Both the position numbers and the translations under genes were made by a program. A stretch of DNA of 64,000 nt from Pedobacter sp. PF22-3 (lineage in GTDB: Bacteria > Bacteroidota > Bacteroidia > Sphingobacteriales > Sphingobacteriaceae), in NCBI RefSeq assembly GCF_026239555.1, contig NZ_JAPIVP010000001.1:186001-250000 (forward strand). The letters run 5' to 3'. A model generated the notes under the pieces. That model worked only from the letters and a program-made list of their open reading frames with translations. It did no database searches and was not told where the DNA came from. How positions within the stretch are numbered: the first letter of the stretch is position 1; each line of letters starts with the position of its first letter. Of the stretch, positions 36,058 through 45,364 are shown in pieces.

Positions 36058-36756
36058 ATGTACGACCATTACAGTTTCGAAGAAGCTACTGCTTACCAGA
36101 TTGAACTCGCCAAACAGTTAAAGTTTCAGCCGCTCCATAAAATGGAGACCATTGCGGGCGCTGACATCTCTTTTAATAAGGACAGTTCAACCATGTATGC
36201 CGGAATTGTAATGCTCACTTATCCCGGTATGGTCGTGAAATCTTTCGCTTTAGCAACTTATGAAACTAATTTTCCATATAAGCCAGGTTTTTTAGGTTTT
36301 AAAGAAGTACCTGCGTTATTAAAAGTTTGGGAATTGATTGGGCGTAAACCTGATGTTGTGGTACTGGATGGTAATGGAATTTTGCACCCGAGACGAATGG
36401 GTGTAGCTTCGCATTTTGGAATTTTGGCCAACCAAGCCACCATTGGCTGTGCCAAAAGCCTGTTATATGGAGAAAATCATGTACCAGAAAACAAGAAGTT
36501 AAGTACTTCAGAAATCAATAGTCATGGGGAAACCCTTGGTTTTGCTTTACGCACAAAAATCAATTGTGCGCCTGTGTTTGTATCTGTTGGTCATTTAATT
36601 ACGAATCATCAGAGCCTGGCCATTATGAAAAATTGTGCGGGAAATTACCGGATCCCTGAACCAACCCGAATGGCGCACAACGTTGTAAATGATTTTAGAA
36701 CTGGAAAATTAAAGGCTGGTTTCCATGAGGTATTAGCACCCTTGACCTTGTTTTAA
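36058..36756 (+). CDS. nfi: endonuclease V
   Basis: A 232-residue endonuclease V, which nicks DNA near deaminated bases such as hypoxanthine. Catalytic Asp36 (IAGADISF), wedge Tyr74 and Glu83 (PYKPGFLGFKE) and Asp104 (VLDGNGILHPRRMGVASHFG) are all present, as is SVGHLI near residue 180. Length is normal. It is transcribed away from the gene remnant immediately upstream. With the 3-methyladenine glycosylase near 49 kb it gives this region two base-damage repair enzymes. Confidence 0.95.
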   Translation: MYDHYSFEEATAYQIELAKQLKFQPLHKMETIAGADISFNKDSSTMYAGIVMLTYPGMVVKSFALATYETNFPYKPGFLGFKEVPALLKVWELIGRKPDVVVLDGNGILHPRRMGVASHFGILANQATIGCAKSLLYGENHVPENKKLSTSEINSHGETLGFALRTKINCAPVFVSVGHLITNHQSLAIMKNCAGNYRIPEPTRMAHNVVNDFRTGKLKAGFHEVLAPLTLF

Positions 36757-36764
36757 ATTCATAT

Positions 36765-36893
36765 TCGTTATGCTGAACTTGTTTCAGCACCTTCCTGCAA
36801 TAAAGACCCTGAAATAAATTACCTTCGGTGAGCTCGCTTAAGGCTCGGCTTACTGCGCAGCTTTCCGCTGCGCTACAGGTCAGGGTGACGGCA
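36765..36893. repeat. REP-like composite repeat
   Basis: 'atgctgaacttgtttcagcacc' at the left resembles the arm at 2761. 'gctttccgctgcgctacagg' and 'cagggtgacgg' follow, with the small inverted pair GAGCTCGCTTAAGGCTCGGCTT between. It lies between convergent nfi and hemF. Confidence 0.6.
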
Positions 36894-36901
36894 CAATCAA
36901 C

Positions 36902-37816
36902 TTAAATCCATTTAATCCCTTTTTTAAGCAATTGCAGGGTTTTATATTCTTCTGAATCTATGGCTGGCTGCAAATTATAGCCCCAGTTAGCCTGTGGTGG
37001 TAAACTCATTAAGATAGACTCGATCCGGCCATTGGTTTCTAATCCAAATTTTGTTCCGGAATCGTACACCAAATTAAATTCTACGTAACGGCTACGGCGT
37101 TGATATTGCCATTCTTTATGTGCTTCGGTAAATTCTTTATCCCGGTTACGGTCGATTAATTCCGTATAAATCGGTAAAAATGTTTCACCAATATGAACAG
37201 AGAAATCCAGAACCTGCTCCCAAGAAAGATTGGTGTTCTCAGGTTTTAAACGATCGTAAAAAATACCGCCAATACCACGGGTTTCTTCACGGTGTTTAAT
37301 AAAGAAATAATCATCAGCGTGTGTTTTAAACTTCGGATAAAATTCTGAACTGAAATCATCACAAGCCTGCTTTAACTTGTGGTGAAAGAAACGGGCATCA
37401 TTTTCGAAAACATAATGCGGCGTTAAATCGATACCACCGCCAAACCAACGCGTTTCTTCATTGAGTTCAAAATAACGGATGTTCATATGGATAATCGGTA
37501 CCAAGGGATGATTTGGATGGATCACGATTGAAACACCAGTAGCAAAAAAATCATCTTCTGTTACATTAAAGGCTTTTTTAACCGCTTCTGGCAACTTACC
37601 ATGTACAGCAGAAAAATTTACGCCTCCTTTTTCGATAATTTCCCCATTTTGCATAATCCGGGTACGTCCACCTCCCCCGCCATTTCGCTCCCAAAGCTCT
37701 TCTTCAAACTTCCCTTTGCCATCGGCAATTTCCAATCCCCTGCAAATTTCATCCTGTATTTGCTTATACCTTGCTGCTACTTCTTCTTTGAACATGATGA
37801 TTTTTTCTATTTCCAT
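36902..37816 (-). CDS. hemF: oxygen-dependent coproporphyrinogen III oxidase
   Basis: A 304-residue HemF, which converts coproporphyrinogen III to protoporphyrinogen IX using O2. Hallmarks are WERNGGGGGRTRIMQNG (43-59), GVSIVIHPNHP (94-104), the catalytic block WFGGGIDLTPHYVFENDARF (123-142), RGIGGIFYD, and the C-terminal RRSRYVEFNLVYDSGTKFGL with ESILMSLPP. All segments are complete. An internal Met at residue 8 is an alternative start. The O2-dependent form points to aerobic growth. Confidence 0.97.
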   Translation of the reverse strand: MEIEKIIMFKEEVAARYKQIQDEICRGLEIADGKGKFEEELWERNGGGGGRTRIMQNGEIIEKGGVNFSAVHGKLPEAVKKAFNVTEDDFFATGVSIVIHPNHPLVPIIHMNIRYFELNEETRWFGGGIDLTPHYVFENDARFFHHKLKQACDDFSSEFYPKFKTHADDYFFIKHREETRGIGGIFYDRLKPENTNLSWEQVLDFSVHIGETFLPIYTELIDRNRDKEFTEAHKEWQYQRRSRYVEFNLVYDSGTKFGLETNGRIESILMSLPPQANWGYNLQPAIDSEEYKTLQLLKKGIKWI

Positions 37817-37925
37817 ACAAATCTAAAGGTATTAAAGCAGCTATATTGATTTATGTTTAGATAGTACATTTTATTGACATTGTTTTTAGTCAGGATTCTT
37901 GAGTACTTAGAACAGAGTGATACAA

Positions 37926-39158
37926 CTAATGTTCGAGGTAATTAAGGTCTTTATTAAAGCTTTCTTTTAAATAAGCAACAGAGATCATGGCAATTATGGT
38001 TACAATCCCCATCACGATAAAACCGGCAGAAACGATGTTATAACGATGCACAAAAAATTCAAAAATAAAAGTAATCGGAATTAAAGCACCGCGTACAAAG
38101 TTGGGCGCTGTAGTGGTAACCGTAGAACGGATATTTGTTCCAAACTGTTCGGCAGCAATGGTTACAAATGTTGCCCAATAACCAACCGCAAAGCCCATAA
38201 ACAGGCAGATCAGAATGAAATTACTTTCGGTTAAACCTGTACTGTTTAAATAAACAAGTACCGTAATTACAGATAAACTTTGAAAAATAAGCACTGTTTT
38301 CTTACGCGATCTTAAAACTTGTGCCAAAACCCCGCATACCACATCGCCAATGGCAATACCAAAATAAGTATACATGATACCAGTGCCAGCATTTAATACA
38401 TCCTTAGCGCCTAATGCTTTACCTATTTCTGGCGATTGGGTAACTAAAATACCCACAATAAACCATAGAGGAAGCCCAAGGCAGATACAGGCCAGGTATT
38501 TTAAGAATCTTTTGCGGTCGGAAAAAAGCATAAAAAAATTCCCTTTTGAAACCGCTTTATCCTGCTCGGCGTGTTTAAACATACCCGATTCGAAAGTACC
38601 TACACGCAAAAGCAATAAAAGTAAGCCCATGCCACCACCTACGAAATATGAAGTTTGCCAGGTAAAATGTTTACCAATTGTAGCGGCTGCCGCTGCGCCC
38701 AATAAACCAATGCCAGCTACCACCATAGTACCATAGCCACGTTTTTCTTTATCCATGGTTTCGGTAACAAGCGTAATCCCCGCACCTAATTCGCCCGCTA
38801 AACCAATACCCGCTACAAACCTGATCATGGCATAAGTATGTACATCAGTGGCAAAACCATTTGCTAAATTCGCCAGCGAATACATTAAAATTGATCCGAA
38901 TAATACTTTGATCCTGCCGAACTTATCGCCGATAATGCCCCAGAGTAGACCTCCAAGCAACAAGCCGAACATCTGCATATTGATGACGTACTCCCCTTCG
39001 GTACGCATATGCGCTGCAGAAACACCAATGTCGGTAAAACTTTTTACCCGTACTACAGAAAACAAAACAAGATCGTAAATATCAACGAAATAGCCCAGAG
39101 CGGCTACAATTACTAAGAAAATTACATTACGGCTGTTGGTTTTTACTTGATGATCCAT
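37926..39158 (-). CDS. MFS transporter (sugar/metabolite:H+ symporter type)
   Basis: A 410-residue, 12-helix major facilitator. The loop motif GDKFGRIKVLFG (76-87) and the segment FVAGIGLAGELGAGITLVTE with KEKRGYGT are typical of the metabolite:H+ symporter (MHS) group. Substrate unknown; organic acids or sugars are usual. It is monocistronic, with a terminator downstream of the neighbouring lipoprotein gene rather than its own. It belongs to a different MFS branch from the Tet-like pump at 26 kb. Confidence 0.85.
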   Translation of the reverse strand: MDHQVKTNSRNVIFLVIVAALGYFVDIYDLVLFSVVRVKSFTDIGVSAAHMRTEGEYVINMQMFGLLLGGLLWGIIGDKFGRIKVLFGSILMYSLANLANGFATDVHTYAMIRFVAGIGLAGELGAGITLVTETMDKEKRGYGTMVVAGIGLLGAAAAATIGKHFTWQTSYFVGGGMGLLLLLLRVGTFESGMFKHAEQDKAVSKGNFFMLFSDRKRFLKYLACICLGLPLWFIVGILVTQSPEIGKALGAKDVLNAGTGIMYTYFGIAIGDVVCGVLAQVLRSRKKTVLIFQSLSVITVLVYLNSTGLTESNFILICLFMGFAVGYWATFVTIAAEQFGTNIRSTVTTTAPNFVRGALIPITFIFEFFVHRYNIVSAGFIVMGIVTIIAMISVAYLKESFNKDLNYLEH

Positions 39159-39225
39159 TTAATTATTTGGTTTAGACGCTGAAAGTACGCAATAACACAA
39201 ATATTTAAAATAGATTTCTAAAAAT

Positions 39226-39254
39226 AAAAGCCACCCTGCGTTAGGGTGGCTTTT
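39226..39254. terminator. terminator
   Basis: A perfect 12-bp stem, AAAAGCCACCCT/AGGGTGGCTTTT, with a 5-nt loop lies 7 nt downstream of the small lipoprotein gene on the minus strand. Confidence 0.85.
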
Positions 39255-39260
39255 AAGATC

Positions 39261-39470
39261 CTACATAGGAGGATTCTTTTTTGTTGTGTCAGTTGGCATT
39301 TTTGTTGTCGTGTCTGGCATTTTCTTAGCTGTTGTATCCATTGGTGCCGTAGTTGTCGAATCCGTTTTAGTGCTGTCTGAAGAGCCAGCCATATTTTTTG
39401 ACGAATTGCATGCTGATGTGGCTATCATAAGAGAACCTGCAAAAGCAAGACTTAAGATTATTTTTTTCAT
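39261..39470 (-). CDS. small Thr/Asp-rich lipoprotein
   Basis: A 69-residue protein with signal peptide and lipobox MIATSAC (15-21); the lipidated Cys would be residue 21. The remainder is low complexity (SSDSTKTDSTTTAPMDTTAK and PTDTTKKNPPM), probably unstructured and exposed. Similar tiny lipoproteins are common in this group and often stress- or growth-regulated; no function is known. A good terminator follows. The gap 39471-39817 upstream is AT-rich and holds an inverted repeat at 39738-39780. Confidence 0.7.
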   Translation of the reverse strand: MKKIILSLAFAGSLMIATSACNSSKNMAGSSDSTKTDSTTTAPMDTTAKKMPDTTTKMPTDTTKKNPPM

Positions 39471-39737
39471 AGTTTTTAATGTTATCTTTCATCCAAAACA
39501 ACATTACAATCATTTGGTTTTAATTTTTTCTTGAAAAAGAATATTTTTCATTAATATTTACTAGTTATTAAATGTTCACAACGCATAACAGCACCATTTT
39601 GAACAGGTTTTATTGCACTAACGGTGATGTAAATATATTTCACCCTATTATTTTGCTAAAAATCAGTTAATTTCATTAAATAGCAAATAATGGCCAAATT
39701 CTTAAGCTTTAGTAATGGCATCTTTTAAACAAGCATA

Positions 39738-39780
39738 TTTTGCAGATTACAGAAATTTTACCAAAACAACATCTGCAAAA
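39738..39780. repeat. 10-bp inverted repeat upstream of the DUF4442 gene
   Basis: TTTTGCAGAT (39738-39747) and ATCTGCAAAA (39771-39780) are perfect inverted copies separated by 23 nt, 38 nt before the ATG. It could be a regulator site or a leader hairpin. Confidence 0.4.
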
Positions 39781-39817
39781 CTTTAAAAGGTGATAAAACT
39801 TTCTGATATTAGTAAAT

Positions 39818-40303
39818 ATGATTATTTCTCCGAACACCCTTAAATGGGTAATGCGTTTTTACCCACCCCTATTTTTTCAACGCATTTGGGTTCAGAGATT
39901 TGAAAATGAATTTAGAAGCTGTACGGTTAAACTGAGCAAAAGTTTTCTGAATAAAAATTACAATGGTTCTATTTTTGGAGGCACTATTTATGCGGCTACT
40001 GACCCATTTTATGCACTCTTATTCGATCAGTTGATGCAACGTCGCGGCTTTAAAGTCCGTGTGTGGTTAAAGAGTGCTTCTATACAATATTTAAAACCTG
40101 GTCGTTCTACCTTATACTTCACCATAACAGTAACAGATGATATGCTTAATGAAGCAGAACATGCCTTAAAAACTATTGGAAAGTTTGTAAAAGCCTATCC
40201 CATGGAAATAACCAACAAAAATGGTGAATTGTGTGCAACCGTAATGAATGAAGTATATATCCGAAACCTGCATCAGGGCGAAACACCCAGGGTTGCTTAT
40301 TAA
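39818..40303 (+). CDS. DUF4442 hotdog-fold protein
   Basis: A 161-residue single-domain protein of the DUF4442 family, a putative thioesterase with a hotdog fold. It is recognised from the opening WVMRFYPPLFFQRIWVQRFE, the helix with GSIFGGTIYAATDPFYALL, and VWLKSASIQYLKPGRSTLY. Substrate is unknown, presumably an acyl-CoA. It lies 10 nt upstream of the AlbA_2 gene and is probably co-transcribed with it and the following serine hydrolase. Confidence 0.8.
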   Translation: MIISPNTLKWVMRFYPPLFFQRIWVQRFENEFRSCTVKLSKSFLNKNYNGSIFGGTIYAATDPFYALLFDQLMQRRGFKVRVWLKSASIQYLKPGRSTLYFTITVTDDMLNEAEHALKTIGKFVKAYPMEITNKNGELCATVMNEVYIRNLHQGETPRVAY

Positions 40304-40313
40304 TTTTTAGATT

Positions 40314-40943
40314 ATGCCGAGTATTAAGAGTTTAATTTTGCAGGGTGAGGGCATGATGCTCGATTTTAAGAAAACCATTACCAGCACCGAGAAGATAGCC
40401 AAAAGTTTGGTCGCTTTTGCCAATAACAAAGGTGGCAAATTATTAATTGGCGTTGCAGATGATGGATCGATTAAGGGGGTAAAATCAGAAGAAGAAGAGA
40501 AATATATGATCTTGACTGCTGCCCACCAATTCTGTAAACCGGCTATTGAACCTCATTTCGAAGAAATTTACGTGGATGATAAACTGGTTTTAGTAGTTGA
40601 AATTCCTGAAAGTGATACAAAACCGCACTACGCACTTGATCAGCAAAAAAAATGGTGGGCCTATATTCGCATTGATGATAAAAGCGTTTTAGCCAGCCGG
40701 ATTATTCTGGAAGTACTTAAACAGGAATATAAGAACAATGGTGTACTCATCTCCTATTCTGATAACGAAAAAAAATTGCTCGAATACCTGGAGCAAAACG
40801 AAAAGATTACCTTAAAAGAATTTAGCAAACTGTTACGCAGTTCTTACCGCAAAGCCCAAAAAGTACTGGTTAATTTAATTTTAACCAATGTAATTAAATC
40901 GCATACTACCGAAAAGGATGAGTATTTTACGGCGGTGAGGTAG
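40314..40943 (+). CDS. AlbA_2/Schlafen-type ATP-binding protein
   Basis: A 209-residue protein. Residues 10-130 form an AlbA_2 (divergent AAA-4) domain: GEGMMLDFKKTITSTEKIAK, SLVAFANNKGGKLLIGVADD and GSIKGV are diagnostic. The C-terminal 60 residues form a winged-helix-like segment (EQNEKITLKEFSKLLRSSYR). Members bind nucleic acid and some act in regulation or phage defence, but no nuclease motif is visible here. It sits between a DUF4442 gene (10 nt) and a serine hydrolase (15 nt). Confidence 0.85.
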   Translation: MPSIKSLILQGEGMMLDFKKTITSTEKIAKSLVAFANNKGGKLLIGVADDGSIKGVKSEEEEKYMILTAAHQFCKPAIEPHFEEIYVDDKLVLVVEIPESDTKPHYALDQQKKWWAYIRIDDKSVLASRIILEVLKQEYKNNGVLISYSDNEKKLLEYLEQNEKITLKEFSKLLRSSYRKAQKVLVNLILTNVIKSHTTEKDEYFTAVR

Positions 40944-40958
40944 CAAAAATCATTGAAA

Positions 40959-42155
40959 ATGACATATCTAAAATCAATATTCTTTTTTGTTATTGTTTGC
41001 TGTACCTTAACAGTTAAGTCACAAAATTATCAGGATTCTTTGAGACTTAAGCTTAAAGATTATCTTGAAGAAAATAATATACCTGGCTTTTCCGTAGCTA
41101 TTTTAAATAAAGACAAAATCGTTTTTGAAAGTGGTTTTGGCTATGCTGATATTGCTAAAAAAAAGGTATATACGCCACAAACAATTCAAAATATTGGTTC
41201 GGTTAGTAAAACATTTATTGCTGTATCGCTCATGAAAGCTATAGAGCTTGGTTATTTTGATCTGGATACAGATATTAATACAATTCTTCCTTTTAAAGTC
41301 GTAAATCCTTACTTACCTGATGAAATTATTAGCATTAAATATTTAACCACTCATACTTCGGGCATTATAGATAACCAGGAAATATACAACCGATCTTATC
41401 GTTTTGAGAGACCAAAAGTTCAAAATGAGTTATTAATTAAAATGATGAAGGAGAATAATTATACTTCTGATCTAAATAATACCACCTTAACAACATTTTT
41501 AAAAGCTTATTTAACCCCTCAGGGTGCTTTATACAAAAAAGAGAATTTTAGTAATTCGAAACCTGGTAAAAGGGCCTCATACAGTAATATTGGTTCAGCA
41601 CTTACAGCATACCTTATTGAAGTGAAATCTGGTATATCATTCGCAGATTTTACTCAAAAATATATTTTTAAACCACTTCATATGAATAATACAAATTGGT
41701 TTAAAACAAAGCAAAATACTTCTAAACAGGCGGTTCCTTATTTAACAAAAGATATTGCGTTCCCTTTTTATCACCTCACTACTTATCCCGATGGAGGATT
41801 AAGAACTTCTGCTGCCGAGCTTTCTTTATACGTGAGGGACATGATGAAACTGCTCAATCATAATGCTGGCCTGATTAAGAACGCATCGGCTATTGAAATG
41901 TTTACCCCAGTGTTTACCCCCCAAAGCGTACCCGAGAATATGAGTTTGCAAACACGAAATAAGGGCGTTTTCTGGAATATTTACAATAATGGATATATTG
42001 GGCATGATGGAGATGACCCAGGTGCAAGCGCAAACATACTTTTCAATAAAACAACAGGTATTATCTTTATGAGTAATATCTACATTGAAAACAGAAGTAA
42101 AATTCTTTCAATACTTCAAAAGTATGCTCCTTTGCTGACAGCTTCTCCAAAGTAG
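40959..42155 (+). CDS. serine hydrolase, class C beta-lactamase-like
   Basis: A 398-residue secreted enzyme of the beta-lactamase/transpeptidase-like group (COG1680). Signal peptide 1-20 precedes the catalytic motif Ser81-x-x-Lys84 (IGSVSKTFIAV). The YxN motif is RASYSNIGSAL, and HDGDDPGA near the C-terminus replaces the KTG triad. Such proteins are usually esterases or peptidases; lactam hydrolysis cannot be claimed. I chose ATG 40959, two codons after a TTG. It is the likely third gene of a short operon. Confidence 0.87.
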   Translation: MTYLKSIFFFVIVCCTLTVKSQNYQDSLRLKLKDYLEENNIPGFSVAILNKDKIVFESGFGYADIAKKKVYTPQTIQNIGSVSKTFIAVSLMKAIELGYFDLDTDINTILPFKVVNPYLPDEIISIKYLTTHTSGIIDNQEIYNRSYRFERPKVQNELLIKMMKENNYTSDLNNTTLTTFLKAYLTPQGALYKKENFSNSKPGKRASYSNIGSALTAYLIEVKSGISFADFTQKYIFKPLHMNNTNWFKTKQNTSKQAVPYLTKDIAFPFYHLTTYPDGGLRTSAAELSLYVRDMMKLLNHNAGLIKNASAIEMFTPVFTPQSVPENMSLQTRNKGVFWNIYNNGYIGHDGDDPGASANILFNKTTGIIFMSNIYIENRSKILSILQKYAPLLTASPK

Positions 42156-42366
42156 ATTTCGGATTTTTTAACCTTCATAAATCTTCAATCTGCATTTTTC
42201 TATCTTTTATAGTTGTGGAAAGACTATAACCTAAAGATAAACTTGTTTATAAAACCCGCTGGCTTCGATAATTCAGTGCAACAGAGCTATCGCCTTTTTG
42301 AAACCAAAACATTAACTTTTCTACATCCCTACTTTTTGAGCTTTAAAAACGCGACCTTTGCAAACT

Positions 42367-43725
42367 ATGTTTTCTAAAATTTACACCAGATATAAACCTT
42401 ATTACAAAGAAAATCTCCATTTGGCGCTGCCAATTGTAGGCTCGCAGGTGGGGCATACGCTGGTACACATGGCTGATAGTATTATTGTTGGGCATTTTAC
42501 CGACACCATCCAATTAGCCGCTGTTTCTTTGGTAAACAGTATATTTATGCTTATCCTCGTAATCGGCCTAGGCATTTCTTATGGGCTAACCCCACTAATT
42601 GCACAGGAAAATGGCCGTCAGCACTATGATGAGTGTGGAAAGCTTTTATCAAACAGTTTAATGATCAATATCTGTATCGGCATATTATTATATGTACTTG
42701 TGCAATTGGGGATATTTTTTGTTATCGATCGCCTGGAACAAACACCAGAAGTAGTACGCTACGCAAAACCTTACCTCAATCTTTTATCTGTTTCGATTAT
42801 CCCATTATTGATTTTTCAGACGTTTAAGCAATTTGCAGAAGGTTTAGGCTTTACCAAACAAGCCATGTTTGTTTCGATCTGGGGAAATGCCCTTAATATT
42901 ATTTTAGGAATCATCTTCGTGAAAGGTATGTTCGGCATCAAATCTATGGGTGTTAGCGGTGTAGGTTTAAGTACTTTGATAGACAGGATTTTGATGGCTA
43001 CCGTGATGTGCTTTTACGTTTTGCGCTCGAAGCATTTTAGAAAATACCTGACCAGTTTTAAAGTAACATTTTTTGATAAAATGAGGGCAATTAAGATTGC
43101 CAAAATCGGAATGCCGGTAGCCATGCAGTATTCTTTCGAAATCAGTGCTTTTAGCGGTGCTGCGGTATTAATCGGTACCATCGGAGCGATAGAACAGGCC
43201 GCACACCAAATCGCGATTAGTTTAGCGGCAATGACCTACATGATTGCCAGTGGTGTGGCATCGGCAGCGACCATAAAAACAGGAAATAACTTTGGTAAAA
43301 ATAATTTTAACGACTTACGGAAATCAGCCATTGCCAGCTATCATGTAATATTGCTTTTTATGTCGTGCACTGCGGTGATTTTTGTACTGGCCAACAACCT
43401 AATGCCTTTCATTTATACCGAAGATGCAACAGTAATTCCTATTGCCGCACAACTATTAATTATTGCAGGCTTTTTTCAACTGTTTGATGGCACCCAAGTG
43501 GTCGGACTAGGTGTTTTACGTGGCATGGGCGATGTTAACATGCCAACCTTAATTACCTTTTTAGCCTATTGGGTAGTTGGAATCCCTATCGGTTATGTAT
43601 TGGGCTTTCATTTTAACTTAGGCGTTAACGGAATCTGGTATGGGTTAACACTGGGTTTGCTCACAGCCTCTATCCTGTTGTTTTTGAGATTTCAGAGTAA
43701 GACAAAAAGGTTAGCGGCTAGATAG
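42367..43725 (+). CDS. MATE-family efflux transporter
   Basis: A 452-residue, 12-helix multidrug and toxin extrusion protein. N-terminal LALPIVGSQVGHTLVHMADS (about 18-37) carries the first helix with the family Asp. The two six-helix halves show repeated GVSGVGLST and GVNGIWYGL motifs. It probably exports cationic compounds with Na+ or H+. ATG 42367 is preferred over the TTG three codons upstream. It is monocistronic. Confidence 0.92.
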   Translation: MFSKIYTRYKPYYKENLHLALPIVGSQVGHTLVHMADSIIVGHFTDTIQLAAVSLVNSIFMLILVIGLGISYGLTPLIAQENGRQHYDECGKLLSNSLMINICIGILLYVLVQLGIFFVIDRLEQTPEVVRYAKPYLNLLSVSIIPLLIFQTFKQFAEGLGFTKQAMFVSIWGNALNIILGIIFVKGMFGIKSMGVSGVGLSTLIDRILMATVMCFYVLRSKHFRKYLTSFKVTFFDKMRAIKIAKIGMPVAMQYSFEISAFSGAAVLIGTIGAIEQAAHQIAISLAAMTYMIASGVASAATIKTGNNFGKNNFNDLRKSAIASYHVILLFMSCTAVIFVLANNLMPFIYTEDATVIPIAAQLLIIAGFFQLFDGTQVVGLGVLRGMGDVNMPTLITFLAYWVVGIPIGYVLGFHFNLGVNGIWYGLTLGLLTASILLFLRFQSKTKRLAAR

Positions 43726-43751
43726 TAGCATACGCTGATATAATCTTCATT

Positions 43752-43850
43752 GAGAGAAAGCTTTTTCAGCCGACGAAGCAATCTTTATCGTATGGAATTA
43801 TCTGCAGGTAAGATTGCCTCATCGTTCCTCCTTGCAATGACGACGTTTCT
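43752..43850. repeat. REP-like repeat variant
   Basis: 'gacgaagcaatctttatcg' and 'aagattgcctcatcgttcctcc', then 'ttgcaatgacgacg', form an imperfect palindrome between convergent genes. It is a variant with 'aatctt/aagatt' arms. Confidence 0.5.
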
Positions 43851-43866
43851 TCGGAATAACAAAAAA

Positions 43867-44601
43867 TTATTTCCCACCAACATTTACCACAACCCCAATG
43901 GTAAAGATAGAATTACCGGCAGACATATATTTACGGCTTTTTAAACCAATATTACTGCTGGTGGTATATTGGAGCTGAAAGGTTTTGCTGAGCGCCATGC
44001 GGGTAAAGAATACCGGCTCAAAGAAGATATTATCTTCTTTAGGCTGCACTACACCATTTAAAAAGAAACGATCCATTTTAACATGGCTGATTCTTAAAGC
44101 AGTGCCATAATTAATGGGAAAATCGGTTCCAAACAAACGTAAATTATTTTTCTTTTTTGAACTGTAGTTTACCTGTAAAAATGTTTTCCTATAATCTACA
44201 TCCTGCAGTTCAGAACTGATGAGGATATCGTTTTTATAATCACGGTAAGTGATGTCGCTCCAACCTTTACCTACACCTGCATAAACCTCGATTATCCGGT
44301 TATTATCCGGACCAAATGTATCAAAATAACCACCTCCAATTTCAACTAGTTTATGTCCGAAATCTTTACTTCTTCTTTCGCTATTCATCCTCGAACCGCT
44401 AAACAGTAGACCTATATGGTCAGAAACGGCATAAGCGCCATTAATGCTGGCATTGCCTTTTAAAGAGATGTGTGCACCGCCACTAAATTCGCCTTGTTTA
44501 CTTAACATGGGTGTATTTGGAACGTTTGGCATATAAACTGAAGAACAACTGGCTGCAAAAAGCGCTAAAACTGGGAGTGTAAAACGTAAGTATTTAATCA
44601 T
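43867..44601 (-). CDS. outer membrane lipoprotein, beta-barrel, unrecognised
   Basis: A 244-residue protein with signal peptide and lipobox LFAASC (14-19). The mature part is rich in alternating aromatic beta strands (GEFSGGAHISLKGNASINGA, IGLLFSGSR, VYAGVGKGWSDITY) and ends in a strand VVVNVGGK. This suggests a small barrel or beta-sandwich anchored at the outer membrane. No family was recognised. It lies 38 nt downstream of truC on the same strand. Confidence 0.7.
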   Translation of the reverse strand: MIKYLRFTLPVLALFAASCSSVYMPNVPNTPMLSKQGEFSGGAHISLKGNASINGAYAVSDHIGLLFSGSRMNSERRSKDFGHKLVEIGGGYFDTFGPDNNRIIEVYAGVGKGWSDITYRDYKNDILISSELQDVDYRKTFLQVNYSSKKKNNLRLFGTDFPINYGTALRISHVKMDRFFLNGVVQPKEDNIFFEPVFFTRMALSKTFQLQYTTSSNIGLKSRKYMSAGNSIFTIGVVVNVGGK

Positions 44602-44639
44602 AGATGTTATATAAACAGATTTTGGCTGTAAAAATTGTG

Positions 44640-45323
44640 CTAAAGTTCCATTTTCATGAAATCCATCACCCTTTTAAACTCATCATGCAAACCGGCTTTT
44701 AAGTGGATTCTTTCTTTTGTAATGGGATGCACAAATGTTAACTCAGAAGCATGGAGCAACATGGTCGTCATGTCCCATTGTTCTTTAAAAAATTTGTTTT
44801 GTTTATTACAGCCGTGTGTCCTATCCCCAATAATTGGATGTAAAATATGGCTGAAGTGTCTCCTTAATTGATGCATTCTGCCAGTTTTAGGTGTGGCTTC
44901 TACCAGTGAATACCGGGAAGTTGGGTGTTTGCCAAAAGCCACCGCTACCTCAGCTCTTTGAAGCGTGATAAATGAGGTAAAAGCATCTTGCATGGTTCCG
45001 TTTTCTTTAGCCAAAGGATAATCAATATCCATTTCATCTGGTGTAAAACCCCGTAAAATAGCCCAATATTTTTTATCAGTTTCTGCATTCATAAATTGCT
45101 GATGCATAGCAACTTCAGAAACCTTATCAAAAGCAAATAATAATATCCCGCTTGTTTTCCTATCTAACCTATGTACCGGACTAACGTGCTTCCCTACCTG
45201 ATCTCTTAACAACTGAAGGGCGAACTCCGTCGCATCTCTTGCAATGGATGATTGGTGTACCAATAGACCATGAGGTTTGTTAATGGCGATTAGATTTTCG
45301 TCCTGATAAATGATCTCCAACAT
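44640..45323 (-). CDS. truC: RluA-family pseudouridine synthase (TruC-like)
   Basis: A 227-residue pseudouridine synthase. The catalytic motif HRLDRKTSGIL (51-61) contains the nucleophile Asp54. GRMHQLRRHFSHILHPIIGD is the tRNA-binding segment typical of TruC, which modifies U65 of tRNA. The lack of an S4 domain and the size favour TruC over RluA or RluD, but the target base is an inference. The N-terminus starts straight into the fold (LEIIYQDENLIAINKP). Confidence 0.87.
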   Translation of the reverse strand: MLEIIYQDENLIAINKPHGLLVHQSSIARDATEFALQLLRDQVGKHVSPVHRLDRKTSGILLFAFDKVSEVAMHQQFMNAETDKKYWAILRGFTPDEMDIDYPLAKENGTMQDAFTSFITLQRAEVAVAFGKHPTSRYSLVEATPKTGRMHQLRRHFSHILHPIIGDRTHGCNKQNKFFKEQWDMTTMLLHASELTFVHPITKERIHLKAGLHDEFKRVMDFMKMEL

Positions 45324-45364
45324 ATGGCGGCGAAGATAAGGATATTATAACTTTACAAAAGGAC

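Noticed and set aside
40959..42155. Antibiotic-inactivating beta-lactamase
   Set aside because: The KTG triad is replaced and the protein fits the broad COG1680 esterase/peptidase group.
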